From Burkholderiales bacterium (GTDB lineage: Bacteria > Pseudomonadota > Gammaproteobacteria > Burkholderiales > Usitatibacteraceae): a DNA stretch of 10,422 nucleotides. Under the pieces are notes generated by a model. The model made no database searches, was not told the DNA's origin, and saw nothing but the letters and a program-made list of their open reading frames with translations. The translations under genes were made by a program, and so were the position numbers. Shown piece by piece: positions 1-5,423 of the stretch. How positions within the stretch are numbered: position 1 is the stretch's first letter; each line of letters begins with the position of its first letter. The DNA lies in NCBI GenBank assembly GCA_025936275.1, contig JAICTR010000060.1, positions 1 through 10,422 on the forward strand, in the 5' to 3' direction.

Positions 1-1
1 A

Positions 2-478
2 AGCCTGCGCCTCGCGCCGCTCGCCAACATGCCGGTGGTGCGCGACCTGGTCGCCGACATGCGCGAGTTCTTCGACAAGTGGGCGCGGGCGCGCGGCCAG
101 TTCTCGCCCACTCGCACGCGGCGCGAGGAGTTCGCGATCGTCGATCCGCGCACCGAGGCCCGGCGCGAGGCCGATGCGGCGATCGAATGCATCGGCTGCG
201 GCGTGTGCTACGCGGCCTGCGACGTCGTGAAGTGGGATCCGCGATACCTGGGCCCGGCGGCGCTCAATCGCGCCTGGACCTTGCAGAACGACGTCCGCGA
301 TGGCGCCCATGCCGAGCGGCTCGAGGCGGTGACGATGGAAGGCGGCTGCCTCTCGTGCCACACGCACATGAGCTGCACCGAGTACTGCCCGAAGTCGCTC
401 TCGCCGACGCGCTCGATCGCGGGGCTCAAGCGCCAGGGATTGTGGGCGATGCTCGGCGGAAGGAACGGCAAGCCGTGA
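2..478 (+). CDS. Succinate dehydrogenase/fumarate reductase iron-sulfur subunit, C-terminal part (5' end outside window)
   Basis: This is the electron-transfer subunit that passes electrons between the flavoprotein and the membrane quinone site. The frame is open to the window edge and the first visible residues (SLRLAPLANMPVVRDLVAD) are the typical linker after the N-terminal [2Fe-2S] ferredoxin domain, so the ATG at 29 is internal and the real start lies upstream. Counting from that Met, the first cysteine block is C54-x2-C57-x2-C60-x3-C64 and the second is C110-x5-C116-x3-C120-P. In the SdhB/FrdB family C54, C57, C60 and C120 would bind [4Fe-4S], and C64, C110 and C116 would bind [3Fe-4S]; C107 is extra. 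The CIGCGVCYAAC block resembles FrdB more than E. coli SdhB, and the proline that usually follows the fourth Cys is Asp. The order iron-sulfur then membrane subunits suggests the start of an frdABCD-like operon. The direction of the reaction cannot be told from sequence. Confidence 0.93.
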   Translation, partial: SLRLAPLANMPVVRDLVADMREFFDKWARARGQFSPTRTRREEFAIVDPRTEARREADAAIECIGCGVCYAACDVVKWDPRYLGPAALNRAWTLQNDVRDGAHAERLEAVTMEGGCLSCHTHMSCTEYCPKSLSPTRSIAGLKRQGLWAMLGGRNGKP

Positions 479-816
479 GCGCCTCGCGCGTGCCGGCATT
501 CCTCTGGGTCGCGCAGCGCGTGACCGCCGCGTTCCTCGCGCTCTTCGTGCTCGCGCACATCGTCACCATCGTCTACGCGGTGCGCGGCGGGCTCAGCGCC
601 TCCGAGATCCTCGCGCGCACCCATGCGAACCTCGCCTGGCCGCTCTTCTACGCACTGTTCGTCTTCGCGGCGTCGATCCACGGAGCCATAGGGCTGCGCA
701 CCGTCGCCCACGAATGGCTGCGCTGGCGCGGCTGGACCGCGGACCTCGCCATGGCGCTCATCGGCCTCGCGCTCCTCGTCCTCGGGATGCGTGCGGTGGT
801 GGCGATCGTCGCATGA
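475..816 (+). CDS. Succinate dehydrogenase/fumarate reductase cytochrome b membrane subunit 1 (SdhC/FrdC-like)
   Basis: A 113-residue inner-membrane protein with three predicted helices, near residues 17-35, 54-75 and 90-113. I place the start at GTG 475, which overlaps the stop of the iron-sulfur gene in a GTGA arrangement; the same frame is open upstream only as a shadow of that gene. Key residues are R15 in QRVTAA, H28 at the end of helix 1, and H69 in the IHGAIGLR motif of helix 2. The helix 2 motif corresponds to the heme-ligand motif of SdhC (HxxxGIRH in E. coli). The protein would anchor the flavoprotein/iron-sulfur dimer, bind heme b and help form the quinone site. It aligns well with the next gene product and is a tandem paralogue of it. 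Family assignment is firm from motifs and context; the exact subtype (C or D, SQR or QFR) is not. Confidence 0.85.
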   Translation: MSASRVPAFLWVAQRVTAAFLALFVLAHIVTIVYAVRGGLSASEILARTHANLAWPLFYALFVFAASIHGAIGLRTVAHEWLRWRGWTADLAMALIGLALLVLGMRAVVAIVA

Positions 817-1151
817 TGCGCCCGGCCCGCAACCACCCCGCGTGGTGGGCATTCCTCGTGCATCGCGTCTCGGGAATCGCGCTCGCGCTCTTCCTGCCGG
901 CGCATTTCCTCGCGCTCGGCACCGCGCTCGAGGGCGAGGCGCGGCTCGAAACGTTCCTGCGCTGGACCGAGCAGCCGATGGTGGTCGCGGGCGAATGGAT
1001 CCTCGTGATGCTCCTCGCGGCGCACCTCGCGGGCGGCTTGCGGCTCCTCGCGCTGGAGTTCCTGCCGTGGCGCGAGTGGCAGAAGGCGCTCGCCGCCATC
1101 GCCGGGGCGCTCGCGCTCTTCACGGGCTTGGTGTTCGTCCTGGCGCGATGA
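813..1151 (+). CDS. Succinate dehydrogenase/fumarate reductase cytochrome b membrane subunit 2 (SdhC/SdhD-like)
   Basis: A 112-residue inner-membrane protein with three helices, starting at ATG 813 in an ATGA overlap with the preceding stop; an ATG directly after it (816) is an alternative. It carries the SdhC-type signature HRVSGIALALFLPAH (H17, R18, H31) and a second histidine motif AHLAGGLR (H71). R18/R15, H31/H28, H71/H69, the GLR triplet, E82/E80 and W86-R87/W84-R85 align with the neighbouring subunit. It would pair with subunit 1 as the heme- and quinone-binding anchor of the complex. No terminator separates it from the fumarase genes. A weak TTCGTC-16-TATGCT promoter-like pair overlaps its 3' end (1134-1161), but I do not consider it reliable. 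Confidence 0.85.
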   Translation: MMRPARNHPAWWAFLVHRVSGIALALFLPAHFLALGTALEGEARLETFLRWTEQPMVVAGEWILVMLLAAHLAGGLRLLALEFLPWREWQKALAAIAGALALFTGLVFVLAR

Positions 1152-1203
1152 ACGTTATGCTGTCCATGCACCCGCGCAATTGGCGCAACGGAAGGGATTC
1201 GCG

Positions 1204-2079
1204 ATGAAGGTCGAGCCCCGCGCAGTCGAGGAGGTCGCACGCGAGCTTTACGTGCGCGCGTTGAAGGTGTTGCCGCCGGACATCAAGGAAGGCTTCGGGC
1301 GCCTGGTCGCCGCCGAGACGGATGCGACCGCCAAGCAAGTGCTCGGCACGATGGTCACGAACATCCGCGTGGCCGAGGACACCGGCACCATGCTCTGCCA
1401 GGATACCGGCATCCCCATCTACAACGTGTTCATCGGCCGCGGCGTGCAGATCGAGGGGCCGGAGCTCAAGGAGGCCATCCGCCGCGGCTGCGAGCGCGCG
1501 ACGCGCGAGCACCCGCTGCGCTCCTCGGTCGTGCATCCGATCACGCGCGTGAACGAGCAGACGTCGTGCGGTCCCGGCATCCCGCCGATCCACATCGATT
1601 TCAGCGACGAGCGCGACGAGCTGCGCATCGAGATGGTCCCCAAAGGCAGCGGCTCGGAGAACAACTCGTGGTTGCGCATGGCGATTCCGGCCGAAGGCAT
1701 CGATGCGATCAAGACCTTCGTCGTCGATTGCGTGCTCGAGGCGGGCGGCAAGACCTGTCCGCCCACCATCGTCGGCGTGGGCGTGGGCGGCACCTCCGAT
1801 CTTTGCGTGGCGCTCGCCAAGCGCGCCGCCACGCGTCCGCTCGGCAGCACCTGCGCGGATGCGGAAGGCGCGAAGCTCGAGCGCCAGCTTACCGAGGCGG
1901 TGAACATGCTCGGCGTGGGTCCCCAGGGCCTGGGCGGCGATTCCACCTCGTTCGCGGTGCACGTCGAGGTCGCCGCCACGCACATCACCATGAACCCGGT
2001 CGCGGTGAACATGCAGTGCCACTCCGCGCGGCGCGCCTCGGCTTCCATCACGCCCGCGGGCGTGGAATACGGGTTCTGA
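1204..2079 (+). CDS. Class I fumarate hydratase (fumarase), alpha subunit
   Basis: The N-terminal, [4Fe-4S]-binding half of an oxygen-sensitive class I fumarase, here a separate 291-residue subunit that interconverts fumarate and L-malate with the beta subunit encoded next. ATG 1204 is chosen because a GGAAGGG Shine-Dalgarno lies 8 bases upstream; TTG 1180 in the same frame would place that site inside the gene. Cys65 (MLCQDTG), Cys185 (KTCPP) and Cys272 (QCHSARR) have spacings close to the three cluster cysteines of E. coli FumA (105, 224, 318). Other family motifs are SCGPGIPP and GVGVGGTSD. L(+)-tartrate dehydratase (TtdA) shares the same architecture and cannot be excluded by sequence alone. 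The adjacent succinate dehydrogenase/fumarate reductase genes favour fumarase. The product is cytoplasmic. Confidence 0.9.
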   Translation: MKVEPRAVEEVARELYVRALKVLPPDIKEGFGRLVAAETDATAKQVLGTMVTNIRVAEDTGTMLCQDTGIPIYNVFIGRGVQIEGPELKEAIRRGCERATREHPLRSSVVHPITRVNEQTSCGPGIPPIHIDFSDERDELRIEMVPKGSGSENNSWLRMAIPAEGIDAIKTFVVDCVLEAGGKTCPPTIVGVGVGGTSDLCVALAKRAATRPLGSTCADAEGAKLERQLTEAVNMLGVGPQGLGGDSTSFAVHVEVAATHITMNPVAVNMQCHSARRASASITPAGVEYGF

Positions 2080-2081
2080 CC

Positions 2082-2687
2082 ATGGCCCACCACGTTCTCA
2101 CGCCGCCGATCAGCGAGGCCCAGGTGCGCGCGTTGCGCATCAACGACACCGTGACGCTCGAAGGCGCGCTCTTCGGCATCCGCGACGCGAACCAGATCGC
2201 GCTCTTCGACAAGGGCCGCACCACGCGCTTCGATCTCCATGGCGCCGCGACCCTCCACACCGCGCCCAACGTGAAGAAGGTGCCGGTGTCCACCACCCAT
2301 CCCACGGGATACGCCTCCGTGTGCGTGGGCACGACCACGTCCGCGCGCATGGAGCGCTTCACGCGCCCGCTGCTCGAGCTGGGCGCGCGCATCATCGTCG
2401 GCAAGGGCGGCCTCGCCAAGGGCTCGCTCGATGCCTTCGCCGAGCTCGGCGGCGCCTACCTCGCCATCATCGGCGGCACGGCGGCGCTCGAGACCACGTG
2501 GATCGAGGCGATCGAGGACGTGGACCTCGACGACCTGCACCCCGAATCCATCTGGAAGTTCCGGGTGAAGGGCTTCGGGCCGCTGCTGGTGGCGATGGAC
2601 AGCCACCGCGGCAGCCTTTACGACGCCGTGAATCGCGCCTCGCAGGCGCGCCGCGCGCAAACTTTGGCGCGATTGGGTGTCAAATAG
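2082..2687 (+). CDS. Class I fumarate hydratase (fumarase), beta subunit
   Basis: This 201-residue protein matches the C-terminal domain of single-chain FumA/FumB and the separate TtdB subunit. It supplies substrate-binding residues and works with the alpha subunit. The start ATG is two bases after the alpha stop, which implies translational coupling; no clear Shine-Dalgarno is visible. Motifs seen are THPTGYAS (residues 72-79), GTTTSARM (83-90, with Arg89), IIVGKGGL (104-111, with Lys108) and AIIGGTAAL. The family usually has Pro-Thr-Thr in the second motif (GPTT), and here the Pro is Thr84. The length equals that of stand-alone beta subunits. Tartrate dehydratase remains the main alternative. 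It appears to be the last gene of the respiratory module, since a gap of about 200 bases follows. Confidence 0.9.
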   Translation: MAHHVLTPPISEAQVRALRINDTVTLEGALFGIRDANQIALFDKGRTTRFDLHGAATLHTAPNVKKVPVSTTHPTGYASVCVGTTTSARMERFTRPLLELGARIIVGKGGLAKGSLDAFAELGGAYLAIIGGTAALETTWIEAIEDVDLDDLHPESIWKFRVKGFGPLLVAMDSHRGSLYDAVNRASQARRAQTLARLGVK

Positions 2688-2728
2688 GCCGATCCCGGGG
2701 CGCTCGACGCCTCCTCGTGCCTCATAAA

Positions 2729-2759
2729 CGCAAAATCGGGTAGACTCGCGGGTTTTGCG
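2729..2759 (+). promoter_or_regulatory. Candidate tonB promoter with inverted repeat around the -10 box
   Basis: TAGACT at 2741-2746 matches the sigma70 -10 consensus at four of six positions, and the -35 region near 2717-2723 is poor. The arms CGCAAAA (2729-2735) and TTTTGCG (2753-2759) form a perfect 7-base inverted repeat with a 17-base spacer that encloses the -10 box, the layout of a repressor operator. The position, about 140 bases before the first operon gene, fits a promoter. Both the promoter and the operator role are inferences. Confidence 0.4.
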
Positions 2760-2837
2760 AGCCGGACCGGGGCTCATCCCCCGCCATACGGCCCCCAAGG
2801 TTTCTTCGGGCGCCCTCCATAAGGGGACGCGACGCAG

Positions 2838-2860
2838 GGGCGAGCCCTCCAGGGCGAGCC
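2838..2860 (+). repeat. Short direct repeat in tonB leader
   Basis: GGGCGAGCC occurs twice (2838-2846 and 2852-2860), separated by CTCCA, just upstream of the tonB Shine-Dalgarno. The two copies are exact. It may be chance in such GC-rich DNA. Confidence 0.5.
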
Positions 2861-2885
2861 GCAGGTGCAACAGGAGGTCTTGAGA

Positions 2886-3515
2886 GTGGATTACGCGCAG
2901 CAGCAGAGGAGCTGGGGGAAGCACGCGCCCAGCATCCTCGCGGTCGTCGCCCTGCACATCGTCCTCGGTTGGGCCCTCGTGAACGGGCTCGCGCGCCGCG
3001 TGATCGAGGTGGTGAAGGCGCCGATCGAGACCAAGATCATCGAGGAAGTGAAGAAGCCGCCGCCGGAGGTCCCGCCTCCGCCGCCGCCGAAGCTCGAGGC
3101 GCCGCCGCCGCCCTTCATCCCGCCGCCCGAGATCAACATCGAGATCCCGAAGGTGACGCCGCCGCCGACCATCACGACGGTGACCACGACGCCGCCGCCG
3201 CCCGGCCCGCCGCCGAAGGTCTACGTGCCGGCGCCGCCCGCGCCGCCGAAGCCGCTGGTGCGCAAGGAGTACAAGGCGAGCTATCGCGTGGATCCGCACT
3301 TCCCGCGCGAGGCGATCCGTCGCGGGCTGAGCGGCAAGGTGGTCGCGTGGGTGCACGTCGCGCCCTCCGGCGCCGTGACGAGCGTGGAGATCCGCTCCTC
3401 GACCAACCCGATCTTCAACCGCGAGGTGGTGAGCGCCCTCTCGCAGTGGAAATTCAATCCCGAGCCCGTCGGCTTCATCGGCGAGTACGAGATCGTCTTC
3501 AACCTCAAGGACTGA
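2886..3515 (+). CDS. tonB: Energy transducer TonB
   Basis: TonB spans the periplasm and couples the proton-driven ExbB/ExbD motor to TonB-dependent outer-membrane receptors for siderophores, heme, cobalamin and other ligands. I choose GTG 2886 because AGGAGG sits 8 bases upstream; GTG 2865 in the same frame would place that site within the coding region. The 209-residue product has a short cytoplasmic N-terminus and one membrane anchor (about 16-34) with His24 in the helix, the position of the conserved TonB histidine. A long Pro-rich/Lys-Glu-rich rod follows (about 57-125), then the C-terminal receptor-binding domain (about 130-209). That domain shows the family signs: FPREAIRRGLSGKV, the G-x-V turn, and SQWKFNPEP. 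It heads a compact exbB-exbD-exbD-TPR operon. A perfect 16-base palindrome separates it from exbB. Confidence 0.95.
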   Translation: MDYAQQQRSWGKHAPSILAVVALHIVLGWALVNGLARRVIEVVKAPIETKIIEEVKKPPPEVPPPPPPKLEAPPPPFIPPPEINIEIPKVTPPPTITTVTTTPPPPGPPPKVYVPAPPAPPKPLVRKEYKASYRVDPHFPREAIRRGLSGKVVAWVHVAPSGAVTSVEIRSSTNPIFNREVVSALSQWKFNPEPVGFIGEYEIVFNLKD

Positions 3516-3518
3516 CCT

Positions 3519-3534
3519 CGCGCGGATCCGCGCG
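3519..3534 (+). other. Perfect palindrome/hairpin between tonB and exbB
   Basis: CGCGCGGATCCGCGCG is a perfect 16-base palindrome starting three bases after the tonB stop. As RNA it would form a six-pair GC stem with a GAUC loop. There is no T-run after it, so it is not a standard terminator. It could adjust the tonB:exbB expression ratio by stalling, processing or protecting mRNA, which is inference. Confidence 0.6.
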
Positions 3535-3559
3535 GCTGCCTCAACAGGAGAACCCGACA

Positions 3560-4489
3560 ATGAAATCACTCCACCGCCTGCCGGCCCTGATCGCCGCGAT
3601 CCTCGTCGCGTGCTCGGCCGGCATCGCCCTGGTCGCCGCGCCGAGCGTCCTCGCGCAGTCGACCGAGGGCAATCCCCAACCGGCCGCTGCGGCGGCGCCG
3701 TCCGCCACGCCCGCACCCGCGCCCGCGGATGCCGCGGCGCAGCCTTCCGCCACCACGCCGCAGCCCCCGCCGCCGGTCGCCGACAAGGAAGTCGTCGAGA
3801 ATCCCTACGGCCTCGAGGCGCTGTGGAAGGGCGGCGACTTCGTCTCGCGCGGCACGCTCATCATCCTGGTGCTGATGTCGATGGGCAGCTGGTACATCAT
3901 GTTCGTGAAGGTGTACGAGCAGTCGAAGCTCTTCCGCCAGGCGCGCGCCGCGCAGGGCACCTTCTTCCAGGCCGGCTCGGTGAACGACGGCGCCGCGCAA
4001 TTGAAGGACGGCACCGCGTACCGCTACATCGCCGACAGCGGCATCAAGGCGAACCAGCACCACACCGGCAAGCTCCTCGAGCAGGTGGACCTCAACACCT
4101 GGGTCACGATGTCGATCCAGCGCGCCGTCGACAACGTCGCCTCGCGCCTGCAGGACGGCCTCGCGTTCCTCGCGACCGTGGGCTCCACGGCGCCGTTCGT
4201 CGGCCTCTTCGGCACGGTGTGGGGCATCTACCATGCACTCACCGCGATCGGCATCGCCGGCCAGGCCTCCATCGACAAGGTGGCGGGCCCGGTGGGCGAG
4301 GCGCTGATCATGACCGCCTTCGGCCTCGCGGTCGCGGTGCCGGCGGTGCTGGGCTACAACTGGCTCGTGCGCCGCAACAAGGTCGCGCTCGAGCAGCTGC
4401 GCGCCTTCGGCGCGGACCTGCACATGGTCCTCATCAGCGGCGGCGTGAAGCCGCGCCCGGCGGCCGCCCCGGTCGCCGCCGCGAGGTAA
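3560..4489 (+). CDS. exbB: TonB-system proton channel protein ExbB
   Basis: ExbB forms the pentameric inner-membrane channel that, with ExbD, uses the proton motive force to energise TonB. The ATG is preceded by AGGAG at a spacing of about 9. The product is 309 residues, longer than the roughly 240 of E. coli ExbB. The extra length is an N-terminal cleavable signal peptide (cleavage probably after VLA, residue 32) plus an Ala/Pro-rich, periplasmic low-complexity stretch to about residue 73. Membrane helices lie near 98-116, 199-222 and 246-268. The MotA/TolQ/ExbB core (about 175-285) shows VGSTAPFVGLFGTVWGI and the GPVGEALIMTAFGLAVAVPAV helix. The TonB neighbour and the exbD genes argue against a TolQ assignment. 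N-terminally extended ExbB proteins are known in other proteobacteria. Confidence 0.95.
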   Translation: MKSLHRLPALIAAILVACSAGIALVAAPSVLAQSTEGNPQPAAAAAPSATPAPAPADAAAQPSATTPQPPPPVADKEVVENPYGLEALWKGGDFVSRGTLIILVLMSMGSWYIMFVKVYEQSKLFRQARAAQGTFFQAGSVNDGAAQLKDGTAYRYIADSGIKANQHHTGKLLEQVDLNTWVTMSIQRAVDNVASRLQDGLAFLATVGSTAPFVGLFGTVWGIYHALTAIGIAGQASIDKVAGPVGEALIMTAFGLAVAVPAVLGYNWLVRRNKVALEQLRAFGADLHMVLISGGVKPRPAAAPVAAAR

Positions 4490-4513
4490 GCAGGGCGCGG
4501 CGAGGAGCGAACC

Positions 4514-4963
4514 ATGGCGATGACCGTCGGGCAGGAAGTCGGCGAGGGCGAGCAGGACGTGATGGCGGCGATCAACACCACGCCGCTCGTCGACGTGATG
4601 CTGGTGCTGCTCATCATCTTCCTCATCACGATCCCGGTCGTGGTGCAGCAGGTGCCGCTGAAGCTGCCCAAGGAGCGCAACGTCCCCACGCAGACCAAGC
4701 CGGAGAACATCGTGATCGCCGTGAACAAGGACGGCGACGTGTTCTGGAACATGGAGTACGTGAAGGACTCGAACGCGCTCTTCGAGAAGCTGAAGAAGGT
4801 CGCGGTGCTGCAGCCGCAGCCGGAAGTGCACATCCGCGCCGACCAGGACACGCGCTACGAATCGGTGGGACGCGTGGTCGCCACCTGCCAGCGCGCGGCG
4901 ATCCTCAAGATCGGCTTCATCACCGAGCCGCCGGTGCGCGGCGCGGTGGCCGCGGGCGGCTAG
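4514..4963 (+). CDS. exbD: TonB-system protein ExbD, first copy
   Basis: ExbD lies inside the ExbB pentamer with a single membrane helix and a periplasmic domain, and its membrane Asp carries protons. GAGGAG lies 6 bases before the ATG. The 149-residue product has a short cytoplasmic N-terminus and the signature INTTPLVDVMLVLLIIF with the catalytic Asp at residue 27. After it comes a periplasmic domain (about 48-140) ending in the usual VATCQRAAILKIGFIT helix-strand. It sits 24 bases after exbB and 21 bases before a second exbD. The two copies share their first six residues and the whole membrane helix, but diverge in the periplasmic domain. Confidence 0.93.
   Translation: MAMTVGQEVGEGEQDVMAAINTTPLVDVMLVLLIIFLITIPVVVQQVPLKLPKERNVPTQTKPENIVIAVNKDGDVFWNMEYVKDSNALFEKLKKVAVLQPQPEVHIRADQDTRYESVGRVVATCQRAAILKIGFITEPPVRGAVAAGG
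4571..4636 (+). repeat. Membrane-helix segment duplicated between the exbD copies (copy 1)
   Basis: These 66 bases align without gaps to 5042-5107 in the second exbD, with five mismatches by my count. The similarity covers the Asp27 membrane helix and is much stronger than in the rest of the genes. That points to a tandem duplication with strong constraint or local gene conversion over the helix. Confidence 0.8.
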
Positions 4964-4984
4964 CGGCGCGAAAGGAACCCGAAC

Positions 4985-5416
4985 ATGGCAATGACGGTAG
5001 GAACCGGCGGCGCCTCCAGCGATCCGGAGGTGATGGTCGACATCAACACCACGCCGCTCATCGACGTGATGCTGGTGCTGCTCATCATGCTCATCATCAC
5101 CATCCCGATCCAGACGCACGCGGTGAAGCTCAACATGCCGGTGGGCAATCCGCCGCCGCCCACCACGCCGCCGCAGGTGGTGACGATCGACATCGATTTC
5201 GACGGCACGGTGCTCTGGAACGGCGACGCGGTGAACAACGAGCAGCTCGACCAGCGGCTGCGCAGCGCCGCGGTGGAATCGCCGCAGCCGGAGTTCCACA
5301 TCCGGCCCAACAAGCTCGTGACCTACAAGTACGTGGCCCACGTGATGGCCGCGGCCCAGCGCGACGGCGTGACCAAGATGGGTCTCATCGGCGCGGAGCA
5401 ATTCCTCGACCAGTGA
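4985..5416 (+). CDS. TonB-system protein ExbD, second copy
   Basis: A second 143-residue ExbD, with AAAGGA 8 bases before the ATG. It keeps the INTTPLIDVMLVLLIML motif and Asp27, so it should be proton-competent. Its periplasmic part differs from that of copy one: a Pro-rich linker (NPPPPTTPP, about 56-64) is followed by VTIDIDFDGTVLWNG and a terminal VAHVMAAAQRDGVTKMGLIG segment. Tandem exbD genes are known in Xanthomonas, where the second copy is required only for some substrates. Here the role of copy two could be a mixed channel or substrate-specific coupling. Its stop lies 7 bases before the TPR gene. Confidence 0.92.
   Translation: MAMTVGTGGASSDPEVMVDINTTPLIDVMLVLLIMLIITIPIQTHAVKLNMPVGNPPPPTTPPQVVTIDIDFDGTVLWNGDAVNNEQLDQRLRSAAVESPQPEFHIRPNKLVTYKYVAHVMAAAQRDGVTKMGLIGAEQFLDQ
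5042..5107 (+). repeat. Membrane-helix segment duplicated between the exbD copies (copy 2)
   Basis: This is the partner of the 66-base segment at 4571-4636 in the first exbD and encodes INTTPLIDVMLVLLIML and the next few residues. The longest exact run between the copies includes the codons for the catalytic Asp and the VMLVLLI helix core. Confidence 0.8.
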
Positions 5417-5423
5417 AGAGAAC

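Larger units (their letters stand above)
2688..2885 (+). other. Intergenic region: promoter and structured leader of the tonB operon
   Basis: No gene is visible here. The segment holds a -10-like TAGACT (2741-2746), a 7-base inverted repeat around it, and then roughly 130 bases of likely 5' leader. The leader can form a GAGCC/GGCTC hairpin (2759-2763 with 2771-2775). It can also form a GCGCCCT/AGGG-GA-CGC hairpin with a two-base bulge (2810-2816 with 2822-2830). A 9-base direct repeat follows, and AGGAGG (2872-2877) lies 8 bases before the tonB GTG. I found no hairpin with a T-run for the fumarase operon and no recognisable Fur box, although tonB operons are often iron-regulated. Confidence 0.5.

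Noticed and set aside
1180..1203. TTG start for the fumarase alpha subunit
   Set aside because: ATG 1204 has GGAAGGG at good spacing and the extra eight residues have no family support.
1148..1207. Small + strand peptide between the second membrane subunit and fumarase (starts MNVMLSMHPRN)
   Set aside because: Only about 19 codons, no own ribosome site, and it runs into the fumarase start. It is the tail of a shadow frame.
2697..2712. Intrinsic terminator after the fumarase beta gene
   Set aside because: GGCG-CTCGA-CGCC gives a stem of only four to six pairs, with no T-run after it.
2688..2760. Fur box in front of tonB
   Set aside because: The region has an A-rich patch (ATAAACGCAAAAT) but no acceptable match to the GATAAT repeat pattern on either strand.
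2865..2885. GTG 2865 as tonB start
   Set aside because: The AGGAGG at 2872-2877 would then be coding. GTG 2886 lies 8 bases after it.
3060..3260. GCCGCC-type simple repeat in tonB
   Set aside because: It encodes the normal Pro-rich periplasmic rod of TonB and is not an independent repeat element.
1419..3716. Very long open frame on the - strand (765 codons) over fumarase, tonB and exbB
   Set aside because: It is antisense to well-supported genes. Its translation is Arg/His/Asp-rich low complexity typical of GC-rich shadow frames, with no recognisable domain.
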